A stretch of DNA of 64,000 bases from Mucilaginibacter daejeonensis (GTDB taxonomy: Bacteria > Bacteroidota > Bacteroidia > Sphingobacteriales > Sphingobacteriaceae). The stretch lies in the NCBI RefSeq assembly GCF_020783335.1, contig NZ_CP086068.1:744001-808000 (forward strand), given 5' to 3'. Made by a program: the position numbers and the translations under genes. Every line of letters begins with the position of its first letter. The first letter of the stretch is position 1. The notes under the pieces were generated by a model. That model saw only the letters and a program-made list of their open reading frames with translations. It searched no databases and was not told the origin of the DNA. Positions 25,763 through 34,528 of the stretch are shown here, piece by piece.

Positions 25763-26762
25763 TTATTCCAGTTTTGTTAGCTGTTCCTGTAGCAACGCCT
25801 GGTTTTGCACCATTTGCCCGTTCTGCTCCCTCAAGCCCTGCATGATTTTCAATAGCTCCGCCATTTTTTGCAGCATCAGCGAAGCTTCGTCTGCGGGTTC
25901 GCTGGCTTTCGCTTCCTGCTTCCGGTGCCATTACCGCTCCTCGGGTGGCTTGTAGTTACTGCTGCTTTAGTTCGCTCATTTCCCTGGCTAACAGCCTCGT
26001 GGTCTCTATCTTGTTCATAGCTTACAATCTCTGACCATATATACTGATTAACCAATGCCAGTCCTTTCGATATGAAACCATCGTAGCAATAAGTTACACC
26101 GCTTACCCGGCCCGGACTGTTCAGGTTGAAGAGAAAGCCAATGTTCATTTCTTCACCCTGCCTGATTAACCCGGGTAAGGTGAGATTCGGTCGGGCAAGC
26201 AGCTTTCCAAGCAAATGCCGCAAGACCAATTTTTAATCGCTCACCTGTCCTGATAACCATTTCGAGTTCGCCCTTTTTAGTAGCCCCGTTACCGGCCTGC
26301 CTTCTGCTCTCTACCACTGTTAAGTCGTACTGCTTTTCGATACTTCTAAGTATAGCGTCACTTCACATCTAGGTGTTGCTGTCCGATACCACCTCTTCGT
26401 CAAAGGTTATACGGTTAACTAATAAGTGTACATTAAGATGGTCTGCATCATAGCGCCTGAAGATAAGGTATTGGTTTTCAGTATAGCCCATACCTTTTAA
26501 ATAAGCATAGGCAATGGCCAGCAACTTTTCGTTATTCAACTGCCTTTCCTCGACTTATAAAAAGTTCAGGTTGGTATTATACACATACCTGTTCAAGTTA
26601 GGTTTCAGGCTTCTGACCAAACTCTACTTCCTGTTTGATGAGATGTTTGTCCAGTGAGGCAAAGTTCATATCGGACAGCTCAGCCCTGATACGCCAGTTA
26701 GGATGGTCAAGCTTTCTCATGTTATAGCTTAAGGCACCCATAAAGCTTTTATCTATTATCAT
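25763..26762 (-). pseudogene. relaxase (MobB/BmgA-type mobilisation nuclease), broken
   Basis: The minus strand starts at 26762 with MIIDKSFMGALSYNMRKLD, the usual opening of Bacteroidota relaxases. It continues with a stop or frameshift near 26570 and 26370, through the metal-binding HLNVHLLVNRITFD stretch, to NIGFLFNLNSPGRVSGVTYC. The C-terminal coiled coil LMLQKMAELLKIMQGLREQN lies in yet another frame, ending at 25763. Relaxases nick oriT to start conjugative transfer. Several frame breaks show the gene is dead, so the island is no longer self-mobilised by this route. Confidence 0.75.
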
Positions 26763-27095
26763 CGTTTAATAGGATTTGAATGATTAACTGCTGCTGCGCC
26801 CCCAGGTGTTCGAGTGCCAAAATCAGTCCTGGTGGCAGGATGCCGGCGTTTGCCCGTTTGGTCAGCTGGTTCAGGTTAACCCCGATCTTCTTCAGCTCGC
26901 GGTAGGTGTCTATTTCAAGTCTTGCTTTTTTGGGCTCAGGAAAGCGACCGCTAAAGACTTTTTACCCTGATCAGTATGCGCGGTTGCTTGCCACATACTC
27001 CAGCAAGCTTAATCAGCCGCTCGTTCTCTTCTTGTCAGTCTGATCGGGAAACCGACTGAACGTTTCTCATCCTTGTCTTTTGCTGGTCTTGCCAT
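26749..27095 (-). pseudogene. MobC-type relaxosome accessory gene, broken
   Basis: The start MARPAKDKDEK at 27095 and the conserved end KKIGVNLNQLTKRANAGILP, LALEHLGAQQQLIIQILL are visible but lie in different frames. The terminal TAA overlaps the relaxase start by 14 bp, as expected for a mobC-relaxase operon. At least two frameshifts interrupt it. MobC proteins help the relaxase bind oriT. Confidence 0.7.
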
Positions 27096-27421
27096 AGGCT
27101 TTGTCCAGTTAAACGAAGTGCAACAGGCGGGCTCCGGGCTCTGCCGCGCAAGCCGTTTCGGTATAACCGAACCATGGCTTGATTCATCAGGGCGAGCTAT
27201 ATAAAAGGCTCTGGTAGTAGTGACGGATTTACAGTTTGATTGCTCCCTTGCCTTACTATTCGCAAAGCTTCGGCTTTGCTTCGGGAATGCCGCCTATATA
27301 TCCTGCCTCTCTGCACCTTTCTGATAAATTTGTGAAGTCTGGATTGGCCGGACGTAAAAGCATAGGTACAGCTTTTCAATGGTAATGCCTGCATTTGTTG
27401 CTTCGTTGGTTCCTTCCTCAG
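27096..27421. other. intergenic, possible oriT region
   Basis: About 325 bp upstream of the mobC relic, where oriT would be expected. A short inverted repeat GCAAAGC-TTCG-GCTTTGC (27260-27277) is present. No gene recognised. Confidence 0.3.
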
Positions 27422-27693
27422 TTACTTTTTCCCTCTGTTGCCCTGCAGTACGGCCTGTATGTCCTCCTGCTTTTAGTAAATAATGCCGCCTATCTTAGTG
27501 TAGCGGAGCGTACCATTTACACCCGCAGGTTTTGAAGCGTCGCAGGGGACATGCGAAGCATGTTCTTGACCTGATAGCTTTTAAGCCATTTTTGGTTTTC
27601 CTGCTTTAAATTGCCGCCCAGCATCTGCTTGATGTCTTCCAGCAGCAGCGTCCGAAACTCGTTCAGGTCTTTAGTGATGATCTCTGTTGCCAT
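27422..27693 (-). pseudogene. HTH/excisionase-like protein gene, broken
   Basis: MATEIITKDLNEFRTLLLED starts at 27693 and leads into a MerR/HTH_17-like motif (WLKSYQVKNMLRMSPATLQN). A 2-bp insertion then shifts the frame; the continuation VNGTLRYTKIGGIIYYKQED also has a TAC-to-TAA stop. Total length is 90 codons plus two bases, consistent with that insertion. Such proteins accompany integrases and mobilisation genes on Bacteroidota elements and regulate excision or transfer. Confidence 0.7.
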
Positions 27694-28015
27694 GTTCTTA
27701 ATTTTAAACGGCGGTAAAAGTCAAAGTATAACATACCACAACTTGACAACCACTGGGTAGTACGCAGAAGTAAAGGTTGGTTTTAAGGTGATTTTCTGTT
27801 AACCGTTGTTACTGCCGTTATGATAGTTACTTTCTTGTTTATTTGATACTGTTTGGTAAGGCTGCATACCTATTGATATTTCTGCACACGGCTTGCTTCA
27901 AGACTTTGGTAGCCACGCCGTGTAGTTCTGCAAGTCCAGGTTCGAGCATTAATTTTCACCCCTAACCAGGCAGCAAATCTCCTTAATGATCTTTGGCTGT
28001 TAGGTTGCAATTTAT
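27694..28015. other. intergenic, no gene recognised
   Basis: 322 bp between the HTH relic and the integrase gene. Frequent stops in all frames; nothing supported. Confidence 0.4.
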
Positions 28016-29260
28016 TCAATCTTCACTCTTTTCTTCATTAAGCTGTAGCCTATGTCGGAGTGACCGCATGTCCGCCCTTAACTTATTTTCCACCACCCTC
28101 GCGTAGATCTGGGTAGTAGCGACCTTTGCATGGCCAAGTATCTTGCTGACCGTCTCAATAGGAACTCCGTTCGATAAGGTCACCGTAGTGGCAAAGGTAT
28201 GCCTGGCCATGTGGAAGGTCAGGTTCTTATGAATACCGCAGAACTCTGCGATCTCTTTGAGATAACTGTTCACCTTTTGATTGGAAAGCAAGGGGAATAC
28301 CCGGCCATTGTATAATGACCTTTCATTGTAGCGGTATTTGTCGATCAGCTCTGATGCCTTGGGCAATAAAGGCACATTCACCGGCTCATTGGTCTTTTCC
28401 CTTATGGTCCTGATCCAACGTTCACCATTCTCCATGTTGGCTATCTGCGCAGGCCGCAAGGCCATGAGGTCACCATAAGCTAATCCTGTATAGCAACTGA
28501 AGATAAAAAGGTCCTTGATCAATGCCAGACGTTCCAGGTCGAACACTTTTTGCTCGATCGCTTTGAGTTCGCTATCGGTCAGGTATTCCCTGGCCACTTT
28601 TTTCATCTTGATCTTAAAGGTGGCAAAGGGATCTCCTTCTATCCATTGCATGTCCTTTCCCAGGTGCACCATTTTCTTCAGGCGTTTGAGATGGACCTTG
28701 ACGCCATTATCATTCAGCGGCTTGTGGTGGTCCTTTGGACGGTGCGCCCGGAGAAAGGCATCAAAGCCCTGGATGAAGCCATGGCCGAGGTCCCTTAGCA
28801 AGAGGTCATCGGCCTGATAATGATCTCTTACATAACTGATCAGGTAGCGCTGGGTCACATGATACTGTTTCATCGTGGCCGGGTCCAGGCTTTTTCCTGC
28901 CGTGTCATTGTGATAGGCCATCAATTTATTCAGCGTGAACGTTTCATCTGTCTCGCCAAGGAAAAGGCTTTTGACCGCTTTTGGGGTAAGCAGCTTACCT
29001 TTCAGTAAAAGTTCTTTATAGCAGTTACCCAGATTCAGTCTCACCTCGTCGAGATAGGTGTTGATGGCCTTTGCTTCTTCACGTGTGCCTTTAGCGGCCC
29101 CCTTACCAATGTCCCAGACCATTAGGCTGACCTGTTGCTTGAGCGCGATGAACGCTTTCTCCTTGTTCACAGTTACGGCCGCATAAAGCGGTGCTTTGCC
29201 ATTTTTTGCTTTGTCGGTCTTGATGGTGAAATAGACCCTGAATGATCGTGTCGTTCTCAT
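28016..29260 (-). CDS. tyrosine integrase of a Bacteroidota mobile element
   Basis: The 414-aa protein has an Arm-DNA-binding domain (RSFRVYFTIKTDKAKNGKAP), a SAM-like core-binding domain (about 105-215) and a catalytic domain. Catalytic residues seen: Lys/strand region YNGRVFPLL, HMARHTFAT (His-x-x-Arg-His) and LGHAKVATTQIYARV with the nucleophilic Tyr. The position of the first Arg reads CYTGLAYGDLM, with Ala where most tyrosine recombinases have Arg, as in IntDOT-like enzymes. It probably inserted the island at tRNA-Lys, whose 3' end lies 271 bp upstream of its start. The reading frame is intact, unlike the mobilisation genes. Confidence 0.88.
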   Translation of the reverse strand: MRTTRSFRVYFTIKTDKAKNGKAPLYAAVTVNKEKAFIALKQQVSLMVWDIGKGAAKGTREEAKAINTYLDEVRLNLGNCYKELLLKGKLLTPKAVKSLFLGETDETFTLNKLMAYHNDTAGKSLDPATMKQYHVTQRYLISYVRDHYQADDLLLRDLGHGFIQGFDAFLRAHRPKDHHKPLNDNGVKVHLKRLKKMVHLGKDMQWIEGDPFATFKIKMKKVAREYLTDSELKAIEQKVFDLERLALIKDLFIFSCYTGLAYGDLMALRPAQIANMENGERWIRTIREKTNEPVNVPLLPKASELIDKYRYNERSLYNGRVFPLLSNQKVNSYLKEIAEFCGIHKNLTFHMARHTFATTVTLSNGVPIETVSKILGHAKVATTQIYARVVENKLRADMRSLRHRLQLNEEKSED

Positions 29261-29313
29261 GACGGTATCGAATTAAATGTTACTGCTTGATTCGCTCCGT
29301 GACAGGCCGTTGA

Positions 29314-29429
29314 GGTGTTCGCGACGTGCAGTCATTGAGATAGGACCGTAAGTGTCTTATCATCATGACCTTAGCTCGTTTTCGAACACCTAATATCGGA
29401 ACTCTCCGGAGGTGTTCAGTTAGGTGTTC
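29314..29429. repeat. four GGTGTTC motifs, candidate integrase arm sites
   Basis: GGTGTTC occurs at 29314-29320, 29411-29417 and 29423-29429, and inverted as GAACACC at 29394-29400. The cluster lies between the integrase start and tRNA-Lys, where arm-type binding sites of the attachment region are expected. Confidence 0.4.
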
Positions 29430-29475
29430 AGATACCTGGCTTTAGAAAGGTCTGTTGAGGGGATAATTAATGAAA

Positions 29476-29510
29476 AAACCCCCTGAACGATCAGTTCAGA
29501 GGGTTTTTAG
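29476..29510 (-). terminator. terminator downstream of tRNA-Lys
   Basis: On the minus strand GTTCAGGGGG-type and CCCTCTGAAC arms (29479-29503, one mismatch, 5-nt loop) are followed by a T-run. It would end the tRNA transcript before the integrase region. Confidence 0.65.
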
Positions 29511-29531
29511 TGTTCGTTGGGTCTCACCTTG

Positions 29532-29604
29532 TGATCCCGCTGGGACTCGAACCCAGGACCCCAACATTAAAAGTGTTATGCTCTACCGGCTGAGCTACGG
29601 AATC
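29532..29604 (-). tRNA. tRNA-Lys(TTT)
   Basis: 73 nt with acceptor GATTCCG pairing CGGGATC (one G-T), D-arm GTAGCTCAGCCGGTAGAGC, anticodon loop CTTTTAA (anticodon TTT) and T-loop GGGTTCGAGTCCC. No encoded CCA. The 3' end faces the integrase gene, the usual geometry for an integration target. Confidence 0.93.
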
Positions 29605-29647
29605 ATACCGATAAAAAATGCCTTTTGGGTATCGTTTTATCGGGCTG

Positions 29648-29655
29648 CAAATATA
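29648..29655 (-). promoter_or_regulatory. -7 box of the tRNA-Lys promoter
   Basis: TATATTTG on the minus strand, 44 bp upstream of the tRNA 5' end, matches TAnnTTTG. The -33 element is only a T-rich stretch. Confidence 0.5.
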
Positions 29656-29767
29656 GACGTTTTTTGTGAATGATAAAATTATTTTAAAATTTCATTCTGT
29701 AGTAGTCCTGCCGGCTATGATCAAAGGCTTACTTGAGCGGTTATGGCGAGTATTTAGCAACAAAAAA

Positions 29768-29786
29768 AGCCCCTTAAAAAGGGGCT
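29768..29786 (-). terminator. terminator after the YtxH-like gene
   Basis: AGCCCCTT and AAGGGGCT form an 8-bp stem with a short A-rich loop, followed on the minus strand by a T-run of seven. Confidence 0.75.
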
Positions 29787-29804
29787 TAGATCAAGCGCAA
29801 TGGC

Positions 29805-30005
29805 TTAATGATAGTTTTCGCGCATGCGGCTGGTCACGCGTTGTACCGCTTCGTCGGTGTATTGTTTAGCCTTTTCCATCAGGTCAGGCGCTTTTTCGTT
29901 CCAGTCGTCAATGATCGACTTGCCATCTTCCTGGCGTTTTTCAGTGATGTACTTGATACCGTATGCCGCAGCGGCACCTACGATAGCCCATTTTAATAAA
30001 CCCAT
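29805..30005 (-). CDS. small YtxH-like membrane protein
   Basis: The 66-aa protein starts with one hydrophobic helix (MGLLKWAIVGAAAAYGIKYI) and continues as an amphipathic charged helix (WNEKAPDLMEKAKQYTDEAV). This is the layout of YtxH/general-stress small proteins, which are single-pass and of unknown biochemical function. A strong terminator follows. It is monocistronic and divergent from the metallophosphoesterase gene. Confidence 0.65.
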   Translation of the reverse strand: MGLLKWAIVGAAAAYGIKYITEKRQEDGKSIIDDWNEKAPDLMEKAKQYTDEAVQRVTSRMRENYH

Positions 30006-30117
30006 TTGACAATATGTTTAAAGTGAATAACCAATGTTACTATCTGTAACTGTGCAAGTTTAGTGCCAAGGTTATCAGGTGCAACACACAAAAACATGAA
30101 CCTCCTGTTCAGTACAC

Positions 30118-31227
30118 ATGCGCCAATTGCTGCAAAAATGGTTGAAGGGGCCAATGATCCATCTTAGCGACAGGTTCGCTTCGAGGCCTGATGCCCGGCG
30201 CGTGCATCAGGCGCTTAGTGATCTGTACCATACGCTGATCACCGAACCCGGCAAGCGGGGTGTCGTGATTCCGTTCGATGCTAAGCATGATAAATTCGTG
30301 ATCCTATCCGATCAGCATAAAGGTGCGCGAGATCATGCTGATGATTTTGCATTGGCCGAGGCTAACTACCTGGCCGCACTGGATCATTATGATAATGGAG
30401 GTTATCACTACATTAACCTGGGCGATAGCGAGGAACTTTGGGAGAATAGCATGCTATCGGTCAAGAAGCATAACCAGCGCACGTTCGACCATGAGAAGAC
30501 GTTCCTGGTTCGGCATGCTTTCATCAAGATATTTGGCAATCATGACCTGTATTGGGATAACGACCCTTTGGCCAGCATCATGCTCCGTCAATTGTATGGT
30601 CAGCCGGTCAAGGTTTGGGAAGGTGTGATCTTGAGAACAACTATAGACAACGATCCGCTCGATCTCTACCTCACGCACGGTCACCAGGGCGACCTGCAAA
30701 GCGATGGTAACTGGTTAAGCAAATGGTTCGTGGCCAATGTGTGGGCGCCACTGCAATCCTTCCTAGAGATTAACCTTAATACGCCGGCCACTAACGATGC
30801 TTTGAAAACCCTACATAACCAAATGATGTACGATTGGAGCAGTACACAGAAAGACCTGCTGCTCATTACGGGTCATACTCATCAGCCGGTGTTTTGCTCG
30901 CTCACCCACCTCGAGCGCTTGTACCTTGACCTGGAGAAAGCCGAAGTAAATAACGATGTGGCTGCCATCGCTGTGGTCAAAAAGGCGATAGGCACGCACA
31001 TTTGGGCAGGCGAACAAAAGTTCAGCTTCCCCGGTTACCGACCGTCCTATTTCAACACCGGGTGCTGTTGTTTTGATGATGGCGATATCACCGGTATCGA
31101 GATAGCCGAAGGACAAATGCGGCTGATCAAGTGGAGTTATGATGATAATGGGGACAGCGAGCGTATAGTGCTCGACGAAAGTAGCCTAAGCAAGATCATA
31201 GCTGGTTTAAAGGCGATACCTAAATGA
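30118..31227 (+). CDS. calcineurin-like metallophosphoesterase
   Basis: The 369-aa cytosolic protein has all metallophosphatase motifs in order: KFVILSDQHKGARD (Asp and His ligands), YHYINLGDSEELWE (bridging Asp), KIFGNHDLYW (GNHD), DLYLTHGHQGD and LLITGHTHQPVF (GHTH). These bind two metal ions that hydrolyse phosphate esters. An insert with helices between about 230 and 320 (TPATNDALKTLHNQMMYDW) is of unknown role. Some relatives act on UDP-diacylglucosamine (LpxH-like) or on nucleotides; the substrate is not decided by sequence. It ends in a shared hairpin with the convergent TonB-like gene. Confidence 0.85.
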   Translation: MRQLLQKWLKGPMIHLSDRFASRPDARRVHQALSDLYHTLITEPGKRGVVIPFDAKHDKFVILSDQHKGARDHADDFALAEANYLAALDHYDNGGYHYINLGDSEELWENSMLSVKKHNQRTFDHEKTFLVRHAFIKIFGNHDLYWDNDPLASIMLRQLYGQPVKVWEGVILRTTIDNDPLDLYLTHGHQGDLQSDGNWLSKWFVANVWAPLQSFLEINLNTPATNDALKTLHNQMMYDWSSTQKDLLLITGHTHQPVFCSLTHLERLYLDLEKAEVNNDVAAIAVVKKAIGTHIWAGEQKFSFPGYRPSYFNTGCCCFDDGDITGIEIAEGQMRLIKWSYDDNGDSERIVLDESSLSKIIAGLKAIPK

Positions 31228-31240
31228 TCAGCATAAAAAA

Positions 31241-31262
31241 AGCCACATCATTTGATGTGGCT
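31241..31262. terminator. bidirectional terminator between convergent genes
   Basis: AGCCACATCA, a 2-nt loop and TGATGTGGCT form a perfect 10-bp stem with A-run before and TTT after. It serves the phosphoesterase gene and the convergent gene at 31283-32272. Confidence 0.8.
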
Positions 31263-31282
31263 TTATAGTGGTCAGTGATGAT

Positions 31283-32272
31283 CTATTTCTTTGCGGCTCC
31301 CTTGGCGGGTGCGGCCGGTGTGTTGAAGGCAATGGGCAAGCCCCATGAGGTGTCAACCGGCAGTCCGTTCTGGATACGGGGCTTCCAGGCGGCCGATGCA
31401 TTGATGCCATCTATAATGGCCTTATCTACCTCTGGCGTAATGGTTCCCAGTAGTATGGGGTTGGTCACCTTGCCATCTTTAGTAATAGTGAACGAAGCGA
31501 ATATCTGTACCGGTTTGGTTTTCAGTGCGGCCGGAAGCTTTACCTTCTTTTTGACCAGTGTTGTAAAAGCGGTAGCGCCGCCAGGGTACTCAGGCGTTTG
31601 GCTCTTGCTGTTATATGTGTATTTAACGCCGTTGGCAGCGGTGGTCACCCCTGATATAAATTTACCATCCTGGTAGGTGTCGGTGTAGGTCACCTTTTCG
31701 GCAGGGTAGGTGCCATGCCATTCGCCCACGCGTTTGCCACCTTTAATATCACCTTCTTCGGAGATGTAACGGTAGTTCTCGTCATAGCTAACAAAATGGC
31801 CATTGCCGTCGATCACCAAGGCTTTGCCAGCGGTATCTGAGCAGGACATGATACGCATGCGCTCGTCAAGGCCCAGTGTTTGGCCGGTATCTACCGTGAA
31901 GGTGATGTAGGGTTTGCCATTGGCGTGGAAGAGGTAATTAGTGCCGGTGAGCATGCCGTTATCATAGGTGAGCACTGACTGGCGCTTACCTGTGGGCGAG
32001 TAGCTGATCGATTGTCCCTCTAAACGTGGCGGGTCGATACTGATCGATTTGCCCAGCATTTTGACCTTGTTGTTTGGATAGTAGTCGCTGATACCGAATA
32101 GGGTTGAACCTGAATCAGGCAGGGTAACGATGCGGATATAGTCGGCACTATCAGCAGTGGGGAGCTTCAGCCCGTTATTCTTGAAATAGAATACCTGCTG
32201 TACCTTGGGTTTTTGCTGAGCGTAGCCTGCGGTGAGGCCAAGCGCTAAGCAAAGCGTTAAGAAATATCTCAT
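31283..32272 (-). CDS. secreted MORN-like protein with TonB C-terminal domain
   Basis: The 329-aa product has a signal peptide (MRYFLTLCLALGLTAGYAQ). Short beta repeats of the MORN/YwqK type follow (ISYSPTGKRQSVLTYDNGML, HANGKPYITFTVDTGQTLG, VGEWHGTYPAEKVTYTDTYQ). From about residue 230 there is a TonB C-terminal-like domain: EYPGGATAFTTLVKKKVKLP, then FASFTITKDGKVTNPILLG and a final strand SAAWKPRIQNGLPVD. Proteins of this kind are common exported proteins in Bacteroidota; the TonB-like domain lacks an inner-membrane anchor here, so it is not a classical energy transducer. Function unknown. Confidence 0.75.
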   Translation of the reverse strand: MRYFLTLCLALGLTAGYAQQKPKVQQVFYFKNNGLKLPTADSADYIRIVTLPDSGSTLFGISDYYPNNKVKMLGKSISIDPPRLEGQSISYSPTGKRQSVLTYDNGMLTGTNYLFHANGKPYITFTVDTGQTLGLDERMRIMSCSDTAGKALVIDGNGHFVSYDENYRYISEEGDIKGGKRVGEWHGTYPAEKVTYTDTYQDGKFISGVTTAANGVKYTYNSKSQTPEYPGGATAFTTLVKKKVKLPAALKTKPVQIFASFTITKDGKVTNPILLGTITPEVDKAIIDGINASAAWKPRIQNGLPVDTSWGLPIAFNTPAAPAKGAAKK

Positions 32273-32304
32273 TTGTTCAATTCATTAGGATACGGGCTCC
32301 TAAT

Positions 32305-32655
32305 TTATCGAATTAATTTGTTATCGTTGTCTGGGAAGATCAAAATAGGCTCATACTTACGGGCTTCGTCCATTTCCATGTGTGCGTATGACATGATGAT
32401 CACTACATCGCCCACCTGTGCTAACCGTGCCGTTGCGCCGTTCAGGCAAACCGTACCACTACCACGTTCACCTTTGATCACGTAGGTCTCAAAGCGTGCG
32501 CCGTTGTTGTTATTCACGATCTGCACCTTCTCGTTGGGTATTATGTTGGCCGCCTCTATCAGGTCCTCATCGATCGTGATACTGCCTACATAATTCAGTT
32601 CGGCCTGTGTTACTTTAGCACGATGGATCTTGGACTTTAAAACCTCGATTATCAT
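32305..32655 (-). CDS. panD: aspartate 1-decarboxylase
   Basis: The 116-aa protein makes beta-alanine from aspartate for pantothenate synthesis. It starts [20 protein letters not shown]. The self-cleavage site is Gly24-Ser25 in [13 protein letters not shown], where Ser becomes the pyruvoyl cofactor. [20 protein letters not shown] and [20 protein letters not shown] are family-typical. Length equals the usual 115-125. It lies 35 bp downstream of panC on the same strand, so the two are an operon. Confidence 0.95.
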   Translation of the reverse strand: MIIEVLKSKIHRAKVTQAELNYVGSITIDEDLIEAANIIPNEKVQIVNNNNGARFETYVIKGERGSGTVCLNGATARLAQVGDVVIIMSYAHMEMDEARKYEPILIFPDNDNKLIR

Positions 32656-32690
32656 AAGGCAAAGTTAATAATTAATATCACAGCACGCTA

Positions 32691-33530
32691 TCACCGTATT
32701 ATCACATTATCGATGAGCCGGGTGCTACCTACGCGGGCCGCAACCAAAGCAACGATGGATGTACTGTGAGGTTCAGCATGTTCTAAAGTATCACCATCGG
32801 CCAGGGTGAAGTATTCCAGTTGGGTACCAGGCTCATGGCTGATCATAGCCGCGGCTTTCTCCTCGATCTGTGCGATCGGCATGCCTTCCTCAAAATAGCT
32901 TTTGGCGCGGTTCAGTGCTTGCCATAATACCAGGGCATGCTCATGGTCGGCAGTGCTCAAATGGATGTTACGCGAACTCATGGCCAAGCCATCAGTCTCC
33001 CTTAATATCGGGCACATGATCACCTTTACGGGCAGGTTCAGCAATTGCACCATTTTGCGGATCACCATTACCTGCTGGTAGTCCTTTTGGCCGAAAAAGG
33101 CCAGATTGGGCTGTATGATGTCGAAAAGTTTAAATACCACCTGCGTAACGCCCTGGTAATGCCCTGGCCTGAATTCACCTTCCAGCAAATGTTCCAGCGG
33201 GCCAATATCTAAATGCCAGTTCTCATTACCGGCATACATCTCACCTACGGGTGGATTGAACAAAATATCGCATTCGGCCCGCTCCAGTTTAGCAGTATCG
33301 GCAGCGATAGGGCGGGGGTAGCGTTCCAGATCGGCCGGGTCATTGAACTGGGTAGGATTCACGAAAATGCTGCAAATGGTCACATCGGCCTGTTGCTTAG
33401 CCTGTGCGAGTAAGGACAGATGGCCATCATGCAAAGCGCCCATGGTGGCCACATAACCAATGCTTGAGCCCTGTTGGCGCAGTTGCTGCAGATGTTGCTG
33501 CAACGCGTTTTTGGTGGTAAATATTTTCAA
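32691..33530 (-). CDS. panC: pantothenate synthetase
   Basis: The 279-aa enzyme joins pantoate and beta-alanine with ATP. Nucleotidyl-transferase motifs are visible: VATMGALHDGHLSLLAQAK (HIGH-like), SIFVNPTQFNDPADLERYPR, GHYQGVTQVVFKLFDIIQP, AFFGQKDYQQVMVIRKMV and ETDGLAMSSRNIHLS (KMSKS-like region). The length is normal. It heads a panC-panD operon and is divergent from the glycogen-synthase-like gene, an arrangement kept in Sphingobacteriaceae. Confidence 0.95.
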   Translation of the reverse strand: MKIFTTKNALQQHLQQLRQQGSSIGYVATMGALHDGHLSLLAQAKQQADVTICSIFVNPTQFNDPADLERYPRPIAADTAKLERAECDILFNPPVGEMYAGNENWHLDIGPLEHLLEGEFRPGHYQGVTQVVFKLFDIIQPNLAFFGQKDYQQVMVIRKMVQLLNLPVKVIMCPILRETDGLAMSSRNIHLSTADHEHALVLWQALNRAKSYFEEGMPIAQIEEKAAAMISHEPGTQLEYFTLADGDTLEHAEPHSTSIVALVAARVGSTRLIDNVIIR

Positions 33531-33604
33531 CTAATAAAATAATTAAAAAAGTGCGCAAAGGTGGGTAATTGGTTCTATATAAGCAAAAGTACTTGCATAA
33601 AACG

Positions 33605-33635
33605 TTGATAGTTCATAAGATAATGTGTATATTTG
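33605..33635 (+). promoter_or_regulatory. promoter of the glycogen-synthase-like/DUF4270 unit
   Basis: TTG at 33605-33607, a 20-bp spacer and TATATTTG at 33628-33635 fit the Bacteroidota consensus. Transcription would start around 33641, 48 bp before the chosen ATG at 33689, which excludes the earlier ATG at 33569 as start. Confidence 0.65.
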
Positions 33636-33688
33636 CACACTCAAATTTTTTTGAGGGTCCTTACATAAAACTTAATACTGATATAGAG

Positions 33689-34513
33689 ATGGGTAAATCT
33701 AAGCTTTTGTTCATAACTCATGAAATGTCTCCCTTCCTTGAACTCACCAAGATCGCTGAAATAACCCGCCAATTGCCTCAGGCAATGCAGGACAAAGGGT
33801 TCGAGATCCGCATCCTGATGCCACGGTTCGGGAATATCAATGAGCGCAGGAACAGGCTGCATGAGGTGATCCGGTTGTCGGGGATGAATATCATTATTAA
33901 CGATAACGATAATCCGTTGATCATCAAAGTAGCGTCGATACCGGCTGCCCGTATGCAAGTATACTTTTTGGACAACGAGGAGTATTTTCAGCGTAAGCAG
34001 GTATTTGCCGACAAGGATGGCAAGTTCTATGCAGATAATGATGAGCGTATGATCTTCTTTTGCAAAGGCGCATTAGAGACCGTTAAGAAATTAGGCTGGT
34101 CGCCTGACGTGGTACACTGCCATGGCTGGATGAGCGCTTTAGTGCCGGCTTACCTCAAAACCACTTACAAGGACGATCCAACCTTTAAGCATTCAAAAGT
34201 AATCTACTCGATCTATGATAACGAGTTCAGTGATAAGCTTGACCCTGAGTTCGCTCAAAAAGCGATCATGAGCGATATGACCGCACAGCATACCGAAGTG
34301 TTCGCTGCGGGTACCAATAATGCCCTGCATGAAGGTGCCGTAGCTTTTAGTGATGCCGTGGTATTGGCCAGCGAGAACATTGATGCTGATGTGTTAAATT
34401 ATGTTAAAAACAGCCAGAAACCGGTGCTAGAATTTAATTCGACCGCGGATCTCGAAAATTATTCCAATTTTTACGACGAAATAACCAATGACGAGTTGGT
34501 GAACGTTGCATAA
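33689..34513 (+). CDS. glycogen/starch-synthase N-terminal-domain protein
   Basis: From ATG 33689 the protein is 274 aa (the open frame begins at 33569, upstream of the promoter). It corresponds to the GT5 catalytic N-terminal domain: LLFITHEMSPFLELTKIAEI (in place of KxGGLxDV), MPRFGNINERRN, FFCKGALETVKKLGWSPDVV and HCHGWMSALVPAYLKTTY. The GT1 C-terminal half that binds ADP-glucose is absent, so it cannot be a normal glycogen synthase, which is about 470 aa. This short form next to panC and DUF4270 is a regular feature of Sphingobacteriaceae. Its function is not known. The DUF4270 gene starts 15 bp downstream. Confidence 0.8.
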   Translation: MGKSKLLFITHEMSPFLELTKIAEITRQLPQAMQDKGFEIRILMPRFGNINERRNRLHEVIRLSGMNIIINDNDNPLIIKVASIPAARMQVYFLDNEEYFQRKQVFADKDGKFYADNDERMIFFCKGALETVKKLGWSPDVVHCHGWMSALVPAYLKTTYKDDPTFKHSKVIYSIYDNEFSDKLDPEFAQKAIMSDMTAQHTEVFAAGTNNALHEGAVAFSDAVVLASENIDADVLNYVKNSQKPVLEFNSTADLENYSNFYDEITNDELVNVA

Positions 34514-34528
34514 AGATCTGAAGTATAT

